From Bacillota bacterium (lineage in GTDB: Bacteria; Bacillota; Clostridia; Lutisporales; Lutisporaceae), in the NCBI GenBank assembly GCA_023405875.1, contig JAEXXN010000267.1, positions 1 through 5,341 of the forward strand: a DNA stretch of 5,341 nucleotides. The letters are read 5' to 3'. How positions within the stretch are numbered: the stretch's first letter is position 1; every line of letters starts with the position of its first letter. A program made the translations under genes and the position numbers. The notes under the pieces were generated by a model that was not told the origin of the DNA, made no database searches, and saw only the letters and a list, made by a program, of their open reading frames with translations. Shown here one piece after another: positions 1 through 5,341 of the stretch.

Positions 1-1
1 A

Positions 2-169
2 GCGGGAACTCAGGGCTTCCTTGTATCCTACACTTATGTGGACGTTGCTCCCGTAACAAGTGCAGCCAGTACCTACGATACCAGGGTAATTGTGACAGCT
101 GTTACCAATGTTACTTCTGCAGATACCGGAGCAAGTATAGGAATGAATATTATAACCTTTACACCTTAG
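2..169 (+). CDS. C-terminal end of a Thr/Ser-rich, probably surface-exposed protein (5' partial)
   Basis: An open frame enters from the left edge and ends at TAG (167-169), giving 55 residues of which 11 are Thr and 5 are Ser, with much Val, Ala and Ile and a single Met. Polar and beta-branched residues alternate (for example DTRVIVTAVTNVTSADTG), which suggests a beta-sandwich or beta-trimer tail like those that end bacterial surface, exosporium or appendage proteins. No Cys is present and Lys is absent. I do not recognise the family, and the signal sequence and main domains lie outside the window. The other two forward frames give implausible Cys/Arg-rich or interrupted peptides, so this frame is preferred. 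Its position directly upstream of, and codirectional with, a SunS-like glycosyltransferase makes it a candidate acceptor for glycosylation; that link is inferred only from neighbourhood and composition. Confidence 0.6.
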   Translation, partial: AGTQGFLVSYTYVDVAPVTSAASTYDTRVIVTAVTNVTSADTGASIGMNIITFTP

Positions 170-219
170 GCCAGTGAAACAAACAAATAGGATGAATCAA
201 TGGAAATTTAAAGTTTGAA

Positions 220-259
220 TCTTGAAGGCTTTTGTATTGATATATGAAAGCCTTCAAGA
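220..259. terminator. Hairpin downstream of the Thr-rich protein gene, possible weak terminator
   Basis: CTTGAAGGCTTT (221-232) pairs perfectly with AAAGCCTTCAAG (247-258) around a 14-base loop, and T220-A259 extends the stem to 13 bp. It lies about 50 bases after the stop codon at 167-169, where a terminator for that gene would be expected. The plus-strand sequence after it (AGCAAATTTATC) has no real T-tract, so termination may be weak or the hairpin may instead protect the 3' end of the message. Confidence 0.45.
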
Positions 260-295
260 GCAAATTTATCAAATATAACGAAGCAAAATCGGGTA

Positions 296-319
296 GGTTT
301 TTGCAAGTGTGCAAAAACC
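296..319. repeat. Inverted repeat in the leader of the SunS-like glycosyltransferase gene
   Basis: GGTTTTTGC (296-304) and GCAAAAACC (311-319) are perfect 9-bp arms around the 6-base loop AAGTGT. The dyad ends 22 bases before the GAGGTGA ribosome binding site of the gene at 352. It could be an operator, a leader hairpin or a second weak terminator for the upstream gene; no T-tract follows it on the plus strand. A possible -35 lies inside it. Confidence 0.4.
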
Positions 320-330
320 CTCATTAAAAT
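301..330 (+). promoter_or_regulatory. Possible sigma-A-type promoter for the 352-1425 gene
   Basis: TTGCAA (301-306, four of six matches to TTGACA) and TAAAAT (325-330, five of six matches to TATAAT) are separated by 18 bases. Transcription would start near 337, just before the ribosome binding site GAGGTGA at 341-347, leaving a very short leader. The -35 box lies inside the 296-319 dyad, so a protein binding there could block it. The match is modest in an AT-rich spacer and the gene may also be read from upstream. Confidence 0.25.
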
Positions 331-351
331 CTTGTTATAAGAGGTGAATAT

Positions 352-1425
352 ATGATAACCGTCAGCTTATGTATGATAATTAAAAATGAAGAAGATGTAA
401 TAGCTAGGTGCCTGGAGTCAGTAAAAGGCGTAGCAGATGAAATTATTGTAGTAGATACGGGTTCTACTGATAAAACAAAGGAAATAGTGAGCAAGTATAC
501 CGATAATATTTTTGATTTTGAATGGATCGATGATTTTTCCGAAGCGAGAAACTTTTCATTCAGCAAGGCAACCCAGGAGTATATTATGTGGCTGGATGCA
601 GATGATGTTTTGTTGCCTGAGGATATAGAAAAGTTCAAAGAGCTGAAAGAAACACTGGATACTTCTGTAGACTCGGTTACTATGAAATATAACATAGGTT
701 TTGATGAATACGGCAATGTAACATACAGCTACAGAAGGAACCGGCTGGTCAGAAGGGACAAAAACTATAAATGGATCGGCTTTGTCCATGAGTATTTGGA
801 GGTTTCCGGGAAAATACTGAACAGCGAAATTGCAGTAACCCATAAAAAGGCTAAGCACTCATCCGGACGGAATCTGGAAATTTATCAGAGAAAATTAGGG
901 GAAGGGGTTAAATTCACACCCAGAGATATACTGTATTATGGGAACGAACTATATGATCATATGCTTTATGAGGAAGCGCTTAAATACTATAATGAATTTC
1001 TGGATTCCAAGCTGGGCTGGGTGGAAGACAATATCAAGGTATGCAGAAAAATTTGCGATTATTACAGAGCTCAGAAGAATGAAGAAGAGGTAAGAAGATA
1101 CGCATACAAAACCTTTGAATATGCTGCTCCGAGAGCTGAAGCCTGCTGCAGGCTTGGATTCTCATTCCTTCATGAGAAGAAGCTCCATCAGGCGGTATTC
1201 TGGTATGAGCTTGCAACAAAGCTGGAGAAGCCAAAGGATAGCTGGGGGTTCTTTGATGATTCCTGTTGGACCTGGCTGCCTCATTTGCAGTTGTGTGTCT
1301 GCTATGACAAGCTGGGGGATCGTCAGCTGGCTTTTGAGCATAATGAAATTGCAGCGAAATACAGGCCGAAGGATGAAAGGATACAATATAACAGAAGGTA
1401 TTTCAAAGGGCTTGGAATAGAGTAA
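352..1425 (+). CDS. Family-2 glycosyltransferase with C-terminal TPR-like repeats (SunS-like architecture)
   Basis: This 357-residue protein should transfer a sugar from a nucleotide donor in the cytosol. Residues 1-150 form a GT-A domain: the opening beta strand and NEE motif (about 4-14), the donor-binding DTGSTD (35-40), FSEARN (62-67) and the metal-binding WLDADD (80-85, D82/D84). WIGFVHEYLE (141-150) matches the position of the 'HGKVHEEP' segment that I recall from SunS, the S-glycosyltransferase of sublancin. From about 190 to 340 the chain is helical and repeat-like (YGNELYDHMLYEEALKYYNE, then CRLGFSFLHEKKLHQAVFWY, then CVCYDKLGDRQLAFEHNEIA), typical of TPR units that bind a polypeptide acceptor. 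There is no signal peptide or membrane span. The ATG is supported by GAGGTGA at 341-347, four bases upstream, and by the start of the GT-A fold right after it. The acceptor and sugar are unknown; a peptide or protein acceptor is inferred from the TPR tail. The gene converges with the minus-strand cluster. Confidence 0.9.
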   Translation: MITVSLCMIIKNEEDVIARCLESVKGVADEIIVVDTGSTDKTKEIVSKYTDNIFDFEWIDDFSEARNFSFSKATQEYIMWLDADDVLLPEDIEKFKELKETLDTSVDSVTMKYNIGFDEYGNVTYSYRRNRLVRRDKNYKWIGFVHEYLEVSGKILNSEIAVTHKKAKHSSGRNLEIYQRKLGEGVKFTPRDILYYGNELYDHMLYEEALKYYNEFLDSKLGWVEDNIKVCRKICDYYRAQKNEEEVRRYAYKTFEYAAPRAEACCRLGFSFLHEKKLHQAVFWYELATKLEKPKDSWGFFDDSCWTWLPHLQLCVCYDKLGDRQLAFEHNEIAAKYRPKDERIQYNRRYFKGLGIE

Positions 1426-1476
1426 ATAAAACAAGCTGCCACGGAGCTTTCCGAATGCAGCTTTTTTTATTTACTC
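1420..1476. terminator. Bidirectional terminator whose stem contains both convergent stop codons
   Basis: Bases 1420-1439 pair with 1457-1476 over 20 positions with one mismatch (C1432 against T1464). The GC-rich core AAGCTGC/GCAGCTT is followed on the plus strand by a run of seven T (1462-1468) and on the minus strand by TTGTTTTATTT. A small nested hairpin, CGGA-GCTT-TCCG (1442-1453), sits in the loop. The plus-strand stop TAA (1423-1425) and the minus-strand stop (TTA at 1471-1473) fall on opposite arms of the same stem. It should end transcription from both sides. Confidence 0.85.
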
Positions 1477-3009
1477 CCATTTTTTCAGGGTAGGAGCTTC
1501 ATCAAGTATTGACTTGTATTGCTCCAGGATCCCATACTTGCCTTCCGGGTCCAGGCTCATATACCTTTTATACTTTTCAGCCCTCAACTGTGGGGTAGAC
1601 CAGCCGTAGTGCTTTAATCTCACATAGCAGACGCAGCCTTTAAGGCTGAAAATGTTCTCGGGTATCCCGCCGCAGTGAAGGGGGGCATCCTTCCATTTAT
1701 ACTCAAAATCCGGCCTGTATCTGAGCAGGAGCACCCTGTAACGCTTGTGAGCGTGCCAGTAGGTGTCCTCCCTGTAATGCTCGGGATCCCACATGTCATA
1801 AAATCTGAAAGCGTAGTAATCGAAGTCCGGTTGATCGATAAGCCGTTTTATGACATTTTTAATGGAGTCTTCAAATATCTCATCTGCGTCGAGACATAAT
1901 ATCCAATCTGGATTTTCAGCAACAGTAAGGTCCCAGAGTTGTTTTCTCAGGACCACCTCATTGCTGAACTTATGCTCTTTATTTGATACTATCTTGCAGG
2001 GGATATCCTTCAATACTTCTTTACATACCTCGACAGTATCATCCTCGCTGGCATCATCAAGAATAACCGCATTATCTATATATTGTGCAGCGTGGGACAG
2101 CATATCCCTTAGAAACTTACCGCTCTCATTTCTCACAAGCAATGACAGCGTAATTTTGTTACCTTCCGACTTGCATATCCATTTGGGTTCCTTTGGCTGC
2201 CTGCACTTTTGCTTATAAGCTTCAATTCCGTCAATATCCTCTTGCCGGTAGATATGATAGGCAGGGCAGTTGGTATCGACATAGAGCTTGAAGCCCAATG
2301 CAGCGGCTCTGACACAAAAATGTCTGTCCTCTCCCCAGAAGGATAAATTATATATTTCGTTGAAGCTGACACCCGCTTTTAAAGCGGTGCTGCTTATAAG
2401 CGTACATGCACCCAGCCCGCCGACTTCATAAAGCCCCGGGGTTTTAAGCTGCTCCAGGAACTGCTGGTATCTGCGGTTGGATTCTGTACTGTCAATTTGT
2501 TCAAGCCTTTTTTTGGGTACAAGGCCATAATGGTCGTACAGCCAGACCTGGGGAAGAGGAATGGAATTCTTGTGCCACTTTGTCCAGAATATCTCTGAGA
2601 CTATATCCTTTTCGTCGCTTATCAACTGATTAAGGGTATCAGGATGAAGTATGATATCTGAATCAACAAGAAACAGATAGTCATAAGCATTGTTTACGGC
2701 ATGGCTTAGCATTCTATTTTTATAATCTGCCACCTTCCAGATAAGGTTTTCCTTCCAATGGTGGGTATCTTCAGTTCGTACATATGCGCCGGATCTATCT
2801 CCTTGCTCCAGGACGACACTGCCGGTGCAGCCTTGGCAGAAGTCGTTGAGCTTGCTTGAAGAAACGGGATTTTCACTATCATCAATAAAAAAATAGTCGA
2901 TAGACATATTCTGGGTTTTCAACTCTCTCAGGGAGTCCAGAAATTCCTCCAGGATATCGGGCTCCTGCCTGACAGGGCTGCCGATCAGGATCCTTTTATA
3001 TACTTCCAT
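1471..3009 (-). CDS. Two-domain (tandem GT-A) glycosyltransferase
   Basis: This 512-residue protein joins two glycosyltransferase domains. Residues 1-260 start with ILIGSPVRQEP (7-17), carry FLVDSDIILHPD with the metal-binding DSD at 116-118, a GGLGACTLIS segment (197-206) and WGEDRHFCVRA (225-235), whose E227/D228 sit where many GT-A enzymes place the catalytic base; this half recalls Anp1-like or generic GT2 enzymes. After a linker at about 261-284, residues 285-470 form a classic GT2 domain: LSLLVRNES (288-296), ILDDASEDDT (316-325), WILCLDADEIFED with DAD at 374-376, and LKHYGW (465-470). No signal peptide or membrane helix is seen, so it is probably cytosolic and adds two sugars or alternates two activities. 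The ATG has a GCGAGGT ribosome binding site (3016-3022). Only 14 bases separate it from the stop of the gene at 3024, so the two are almost certainly cotranscribed. Donors and acceptor cannot be read from sequence. Confidence 0.88.
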   Translation of the reverse strand: MEVYKRILIGSPVRQEPDILEEFLDSLRELKTQNMSIDYFFIDDSENPVSSSKLNDFCQGCTGSVVLEQGDRSGAYVRTEDTHHWKENLIWKVADYKNRMLSHAVNNAYDYLFLVDSDIILHPDTLNQLISDEKDIVSEIFWTKWHKNSIPLPQVWLYDHYGLVPKKRLEQIDSTESNRRYQQFLEQLKTPGLYEVGGLGACTLISSTALKAGVSFNEIYNLSFWGEDRHFCVRAAALGFKLYVDTNCPAYHIYRQEDIDGIEAYKQKCRQPKEPKWICKSEGNKITLSLLVRNESGKFLRDMLSHAAQYIDNAVILDDASEDDTVEVCKEVLKDIPCKIVSNKEHKFSNEVVLRKQLWDLTVAENPDWILCLDADEIFEDSIKNVIKRLIDQPDFDYYAFRFYDMWDPEHYREDTYWHAHKRYRVLLLRYRPDFEYKWKDAPLHCGGIPENIFSLKGCVCYVRLKHYGWSTPQLRAEKYKRYMSLDPEGKYGILEQYKSILDEAPTLKKWE

Positions 3010-3023
3010 TCAAATACCTCGCT

Positions 3024-3944
3024 TTAAACAATACTATATTTATCGAATTTTTCTGTATTGTTTTTCTCGTCGTCTTCCTCAGCAAAGCAGCCGTCAAAGT
3101 AGGGGTCAATGCGTTGCACCTCAAGAATGGCTTTTCTCACAGCCTGCATATACGGGTTATGGATGACCGGCTTATGAGCATTCCCGAACATGAATACGCA
3201 GGAGGTTTTGCTGCATATTCTGAAGCCGCAGTGATGATACAATATAAGAGGAGAGTCGTCTATATAGATTTTTTCTCTCCGGCGTGTAAACTTTTTTTTG
3301 GCCTCGTTCCAGGGAGCTATATTTACTCCGGGGGTTTCAATAATGTATATATCATCCTTAAAGTATTCATACATAAGCTCCAGGTACTTCTGATCCCCGA
3401 ATTGCCCGGTGACAGTCGTGTCATAGCACCAATCAATGCATCGGGCCTTCCACCAGGCCAGGCATCCGATTCCCATCCTGCTATTCTTGAAGCTGATGAA
3501 GCCTGAGTTATATATCCCCACATCCTTTTCCATATACTTGAGTTCATCGGAAAAATTATGCCTGGATAACAGCACCGAGACGGATTTTCCTTTTTCAAAA
3601 ACACATAAGGGGTTGTTGTAAAAGAACATATCTGCATCAAGGTAAGTCAATCTATTTATAAAATTATATTGCTTGAAGATGTGCAGCATAAATACCGGCT
3701 TAAGTGTCCAGCAATACTCGTTGATTGTTCTGGAGGCTTTTACTTTTAGTAATGCGTCATCCTCCAATTCATTAAGCAGAGTCAGATGCATATGCTTAAA
3801 TCCGATTGCGCCGAGAACCCTTGCTGTATCATCATCCATACAAAGAACATACATTTCAAAACGTTTGAGATTTTTTTCAACAGAATAATACAAGGCTATA
3901 AACTGGTATAATCTTGAACTGGAGACAATATTGCAGAAATGCAT
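3024..3944 (-). CDS. GT-A fold glycosyltransferase, paralog of the 4170-5111 protein
   Basis: The 306-residue protein resembles bacterial nucleotide-diphospho-sugar transferases with a GT8-like layout. Motifs in order are NEYCWTLKP (75-83), YLDADMFFYNNP (101-112, DxD at D103/D105), YNSGFISFKN (145-154), WWKARC (164-169), FGDQKYLE (182-189), GVNIAPWN (206-213) and YHHCGF (236-241). Each has a counterpart at the same spacing in the 4170-5111 protein, and the last is matched in the fragment at 5123-5341. A C-terminal NPYMQAV...RIDPYFDGCF segment is also shared, followed here by a private charged tail (EEDDEKNNTEKFDK). The start is set by AGGAGGTG (3953-3960), eight bases before ATG, and by N-terminal alignment to the paralog. 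It is the first gene of a probable two-gene unit with the two-domain enzyme downstream. A cytosolic sugar transfer role is likely; the specific sugar is unknown. CAZy family assignment is uncertain. Confidence 0.87.
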   Translation of the reverse strand: MHFCNIVSSSRLYQFIALYYSVEKNLKRFEMYVLCMDDDTARVLGAIGFKHMHLTLLNELEDDALLKVKASRTINEYCWTLKPVFMLHIFKQYNFINRLTYLDADMFFYNNPLCVFEKGKSVSVLLSRHNFSDELKYMEKDVGIYNSGFISFKNSRMGIGCLAWWKARCIDWCYDTTVTGQFGDQKYLELMYEYFKDDIYIIETPGVNIAPWNEAKKKFTRRREKIYIDDSPLILYHHCGFRICSKTSCVFMFGNAHKPVIHNPYMQAVRKAILEVQRIDPYFDGCFAEEDDEKNNTEKFDKYSIV

Positions 3945-4017
3945 ATCCTGAGCACCTCCTTTAAAAAGCTTCTATTTTTTCATACCCTGTTAATCATAGT
4001 TCCTCATTTTAGATAAT

Positions 4018-4035
4018 GCCTGCACGACGGCAGGC
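4018..4035. repeat. Small GC-rich hairpin in the leader of the 3024-3944 gene
   Basis: GCCTGC (4018-4023) and GCAGGC (4030-4035) form a perfect 6-bp stem with the 6-base loop ACGACG in otherwise AT-rich DNA. It lies in the presumed 5' leader of the minus-strand transcript. A longer-range pair, TTCAGGCC (4037-4044) with GGCCTGAA (4095-4102), flanks the adjacent 50 bases. No T-tract follows on the minus strand (CATTATCT), so it is not a terminator; it may be an mRNA leader structure or a protein-binding dyad. Confidence 0.4.
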
Positions 4036-4082
4036 TTTCAGGCCTTATATTTTATAACGGGCAGGAACGCATAAATTTCCTT

Positions 4083-4112
4083 AATATACTACTTGGCCTG
4101 AAGAAGTTTCAA
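4083..4112 (-). promoter_or_regulatory. Likely sigma-A-type promoter for the 3024-3944 / 1471-3009 unit
   Basis: Read on the minus strand, TTGAAA (plus positions 4107-4112) and TATATT (4083-4088) each match five of six consensus bases of the -35 and -10 boxes, with an 18-base spacer. Transcription would start near 4076, giving a leader of about 130 bases that contains the 4018-4035 hairpin. The -35 box begins within the T-tract of the terminator of the upstream gene, so the two signals abut. The position, between a strong terminator and the next gene, is where a promoter is needed. Confidence 0.5.
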
Positions 4113-4157
4113 AAAAGGCTTCTCTGGCTTTAAAATGCTTCAATAGAAGCCTTTTTT
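4111..4157. terminator. Rho-independent terminator after the 4170-5111 gene
   Basis: AAAAAAGGCTTCT (4111-4123) and AGAAGCCTTTTTT (4145-4157) are perfect 13-bp arms around a 21-base loop. On the minus strand the stem ends in six T, twelve bases downstream of the TGA stop (4170-4172). The symmetric A/T runs mean it could work in either direction, but only the minus-strand gene is adjacent. It separates this paralog from the next one at the transcription level, at least in part. Confidence 0.85.
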
Positions 4158-4169
4158 ATTTTCCGCCAA

Positions 4170-5111
4170 TCACGTATGATTGCCGATTATTTCCATATGA
4201 ATATTGGAGGTGAGTCTTCTGTCTGCAAACCCTTCCGTGAAATCCGGAAAAACGCTTTCTACAAGGTCCACCTGTTTTGCCAGGTTAAGGATGTAAGGAA
4301 TATATATGAGCTTATTTGCGTTTTCCTCTATACGGAAAAAGGTTGAGAGATTATATTCATTTCTGCTCAAAATACTGAGGCCGGAAAAATGATAGAATAT
4401 CAATCTGTCTTTATTAATATAAACATTTCCTTCGGTGCCGGTCACCCTGAAGCCTTTAATATTCCATTGGGCTACGTTTGCGCCTTTTGTAACAACGCAG
4501 TGTACATTATTGAAAAGCAGCGGCCATTTTTCCACATATTTCTGATCACCGTATACCCCTTCAGCAGGATTTGCAATAATAGGACAGTTTTCCAGGCACC
4601 TATTCTTCCACCACAGTACCGCCGAATATGCTTCACCATCGTTTTTGCAGCATACAAAGCCGGTATTGAACCTTCCCGAAGTTTCATAGGAGGATAAAAA
4701 CTCATATGAATTGTTGTGATCAGTCAGGAACAGGGAAGCAGAGGGAGCCTCACCTATGATCCCGATAGGGTCTGAATAAAAGTACAGATCTGCATCCAGG
4801 TGCGCAAAGTACCGGGTATCCCTATAGACATTCATTACATACTCAAGAAAATAGGGTTTCAGGGTCCAGCAGTATTCGTGATGGCTTCTGTTCCGTTTGG
4901 CCTGCAGCAGGTCGTCTCTTTCCACATGAGATATTGACAACAAGGTTATATTTTTCAAAGGCAGCTTTGTAAGTATCCTGTATGAAGCCGGATCGGAACA
5001 AAGTGCAAATAAATGATAATTATTGCAATGCTTCTCAAGGGAATCCTGCATTGCAAGAAATTTATACAAATATTTGAAGGATACGACGGATGAAAAGTGA
5101 AAGTCTCTCAT
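4170..5111 (-). CDS. GT-A fold glycosyltransferase, paralog of the 3024-3944 protein
   Basis: This 313-residue protein shows the same motif series as its neighbour: HEYCWTLKPYF (78-88), AHLDADLYFYSDP (103-115, DxD at D106/D108), FNTGFVCCKN (148-157), WWKNRC (167-172), YGDQKYVEKWP (187-197), GANVAQWN (210-217) and YHFSGL (240-245). These are hallmarks of a bacterial family usually annotated as nucleotide-diphospho-sugar transferase. The GxNxAxWN motif has Gln where the neighbour and remembered family members have Pro. Outside the motifs the two proteins differ widely, so they are old duplicates and probably use different donors or acceptors. There is no signal peptide or membrane span. ATG is supported by a full AGGAGGA site (5118-5124) and by collinear N-termini of the paralogs (VVSFKYLYKFLAMQDSLEK against VSSSRLYQFIALYYSVEK). 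It lies 11 bases after the stop of the preceding paralog and is followed by a strong terminator, so it ends its operon. Confidence 0.87.
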   Translation of the reverse strand: MRDFHFSSVVSFKYLYKFLAMQDSLEKHCNNYHLFALCSDPASYRILTKLPLKNITLLSISHVERDDLLQAKRNRSHHEYCWTLKPYFLEYVMNVYRDTRYFAHLDADLYFYSDPIGIIGEAPSASLFLTDHNNSYEFLSSYETSGRFNTGFVCCKNDGEAYSAVLWWKNRCLENCPIIANPAEGVYGDQKYVEKWPLLFNNVHCVVTKGANVAQWNIKGFRVTGTEGNVYINKDRLIFYHFSGLSILSRNEYNLSTFFRIEENANKLIYIPYILNLAKQVDLVESVFPDFTEGFADRRLTSNIHMEIIGNHT

Positions 5112-5117
5112 ATCGGT

Positions 5118-5124
5118 TCCTCCT
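5118..5124 (-). promoter_or_regulatory. Shine-Dalgarno site overlapping the upstream stop codon
   Basis: AGGAGGA on the minus strand lies six bases before the ATG of the 4170-5111 gene and overlaps by two bases the TAG stop (5123-5125) of the preceding paralog. This arrangement favours translational coupling between the two glycosyltransferases, keeping their amounts linked. Confidence 0.75.
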
Positions 5125-5341
5125 AATACCGGCCTATTTTGTAGTACTTTGCTCTGTCTCTAAAATGACCTTCTACAAAGTAACCGTTAAAGCCGGGTAT
5201 TATTTTTTCTATATCCGAAATAACCTCCTGCAGCACTAAGGTATAGGGAGTATGAATTTCAGGAATAAGCCTTTGACTGCCCACCAGCAGGGCAAAGTTA
5301 TTTTTGTCTATCAACCTTAACCCGCAGTAATGATAGCATAT
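5123..5341 (-). CDS. C-terminal end of a third GT-A glycosyltransferase paralog (5' partial)
   Basis: The frame is open from the right edge to TAG (5123-5125), giving 72 residues. It begins ICYHYCGLRL, which aligns with LILYHHCGFRI of the 3024-3944 protein and LIFYHFSGLSI of the 4170-5111 protein. It then keeps the shared C-terminal pattern, HTPYTLVL...IEKIIPGFNGYFVEG, which matches HNPYMQAV...VQRIDPYFDGCFAEE. A TTG at 5312-5314 is an internal Leu and not the start, because homology continues upstream of it to the window edge. The rest, including the DxD motif, lies beyond the window. It is the gene just upstream of 4170-5111 in the same operon and its stop overlaps that gene's ribosome binding site. 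Confidence 0.82.
   Translation of the reverse strand: MCYHYCGLRLIDKNNFALLVGSQRLIPEIHTPYTLVLQEVISDIEKIIPGFNGYFVEGHFRDRAKYYKIGRY

Noticed and set aside
192..218. Tiny frame MNQWKFKV in the 170-351 spacer
   Set aside because: Eight codons with no convincing ribosome binding site; expected by chance in AT-rich DNA.
324..716. Open frame of 130 codons on the minus strand opposite the 352-1425 gene
   Set aside because: It lies inside a gene with clear domain motifs, is Ser-rich low-complexity sequence as expected from the antisense frame, and has no supporting context.
1115..1420. Second plus-strand frame of 101 codons within the 352-1425 gene
   Set aside because: It overlaps the TPR-like region in another frame, and its translation shows no recognisable pattern.
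1850..2218. Plus-strand frame of 122 codons opposite the two-domain enzyme
   Set aside because: It is antisense to the GT2 half, which has unmistakable motifs; the translation is Ser/Leu-rich with no domain signal.
3114..3506. Plus-strand frame of 130 codons opposite the 3024-3944 gene
   Set aside because: It is antisense to the conserved glycosyltransferase motifs and has no independent evidence of coding.
5312..5314. TTG as the start of a short 63-codon gene at the right edge
   Set aside because: Homology to the two paralogs continues upstream of the TTG to the window edge (YHYCGL motif), so this is an internal codon of a truncated gene.
1..5341. CRISPR array, tRNA, rRNA, insertion sequence or phage attachment site
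   Set aside because: No evenly spaced repeats, no cloverleaf-like sequence, no transposase-like frame and no terminal inverted or direct repeat pairs were seen on reading both strands.

Overview
The window looks like part of a glycosyltransferase-rich accessory locus of a low-to-moderate GC Gram-positive bacterium, most likely a clostridium-like Firmicute. This is inferred from strong AGGAGG/GAGGTG ribosome binding sites, AT-rich intergenic spacers, intrinsic terminators with clean U-tracts, and the resemblance of the proteins to families I know mainly from spore-forming Firmicutes. No species can be named from the sequence alone.

Layout. Positions 2-169 (+) hold the last 55 residues of a Thr/Ser/Val/Ala-rich, beta-strand-like protein that looks secreted or surface-located. 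A spacer of about 180 bases with two hairpins leads to 352-1425 (+), a family-2 glycosyltransferase with a C-terminal helical-repeat region, an architecture resembling the SunS peptide glycosyltransferase. It converges on a minus-strand set of genes, and one long dyad at 1420-1476 contains both stop codons and serves as a shared two-way terminator. On the minus strand, read from the right edge leftward, are: the C-terminal 72 residues of a glycosyltransferase (5123-5341, cut by the window); a full-length paralog (4170-5111); an intergenic terminator, promoter and leader region (3945-4169); a second full-length paralog (3024-3944); and a 512-residue protein with two glycosyltransferase domains (1471-3009).

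How the parts may work together. All four complete proteins have GT-A type nucleotide-sugar-binding DxD motifs, and none shows a signal peptide or membrane span, so they should act in the cytosol. Together they encode five complete glycosyltransferase domains plus a sixth that is truncated. No sugar-nucleotide synthesis, flippase or polymerase gene is visible. The simplest reading is stepwise building of a glycan on a protein or carrier. The Thr-rich protein ending just upstream is a candidate acceptor, but this is inference from position and composition. The least ordinary features are the run of three tandem paralogs, the fused two-domain enzyme and the compact regulatory junction between paralogs.
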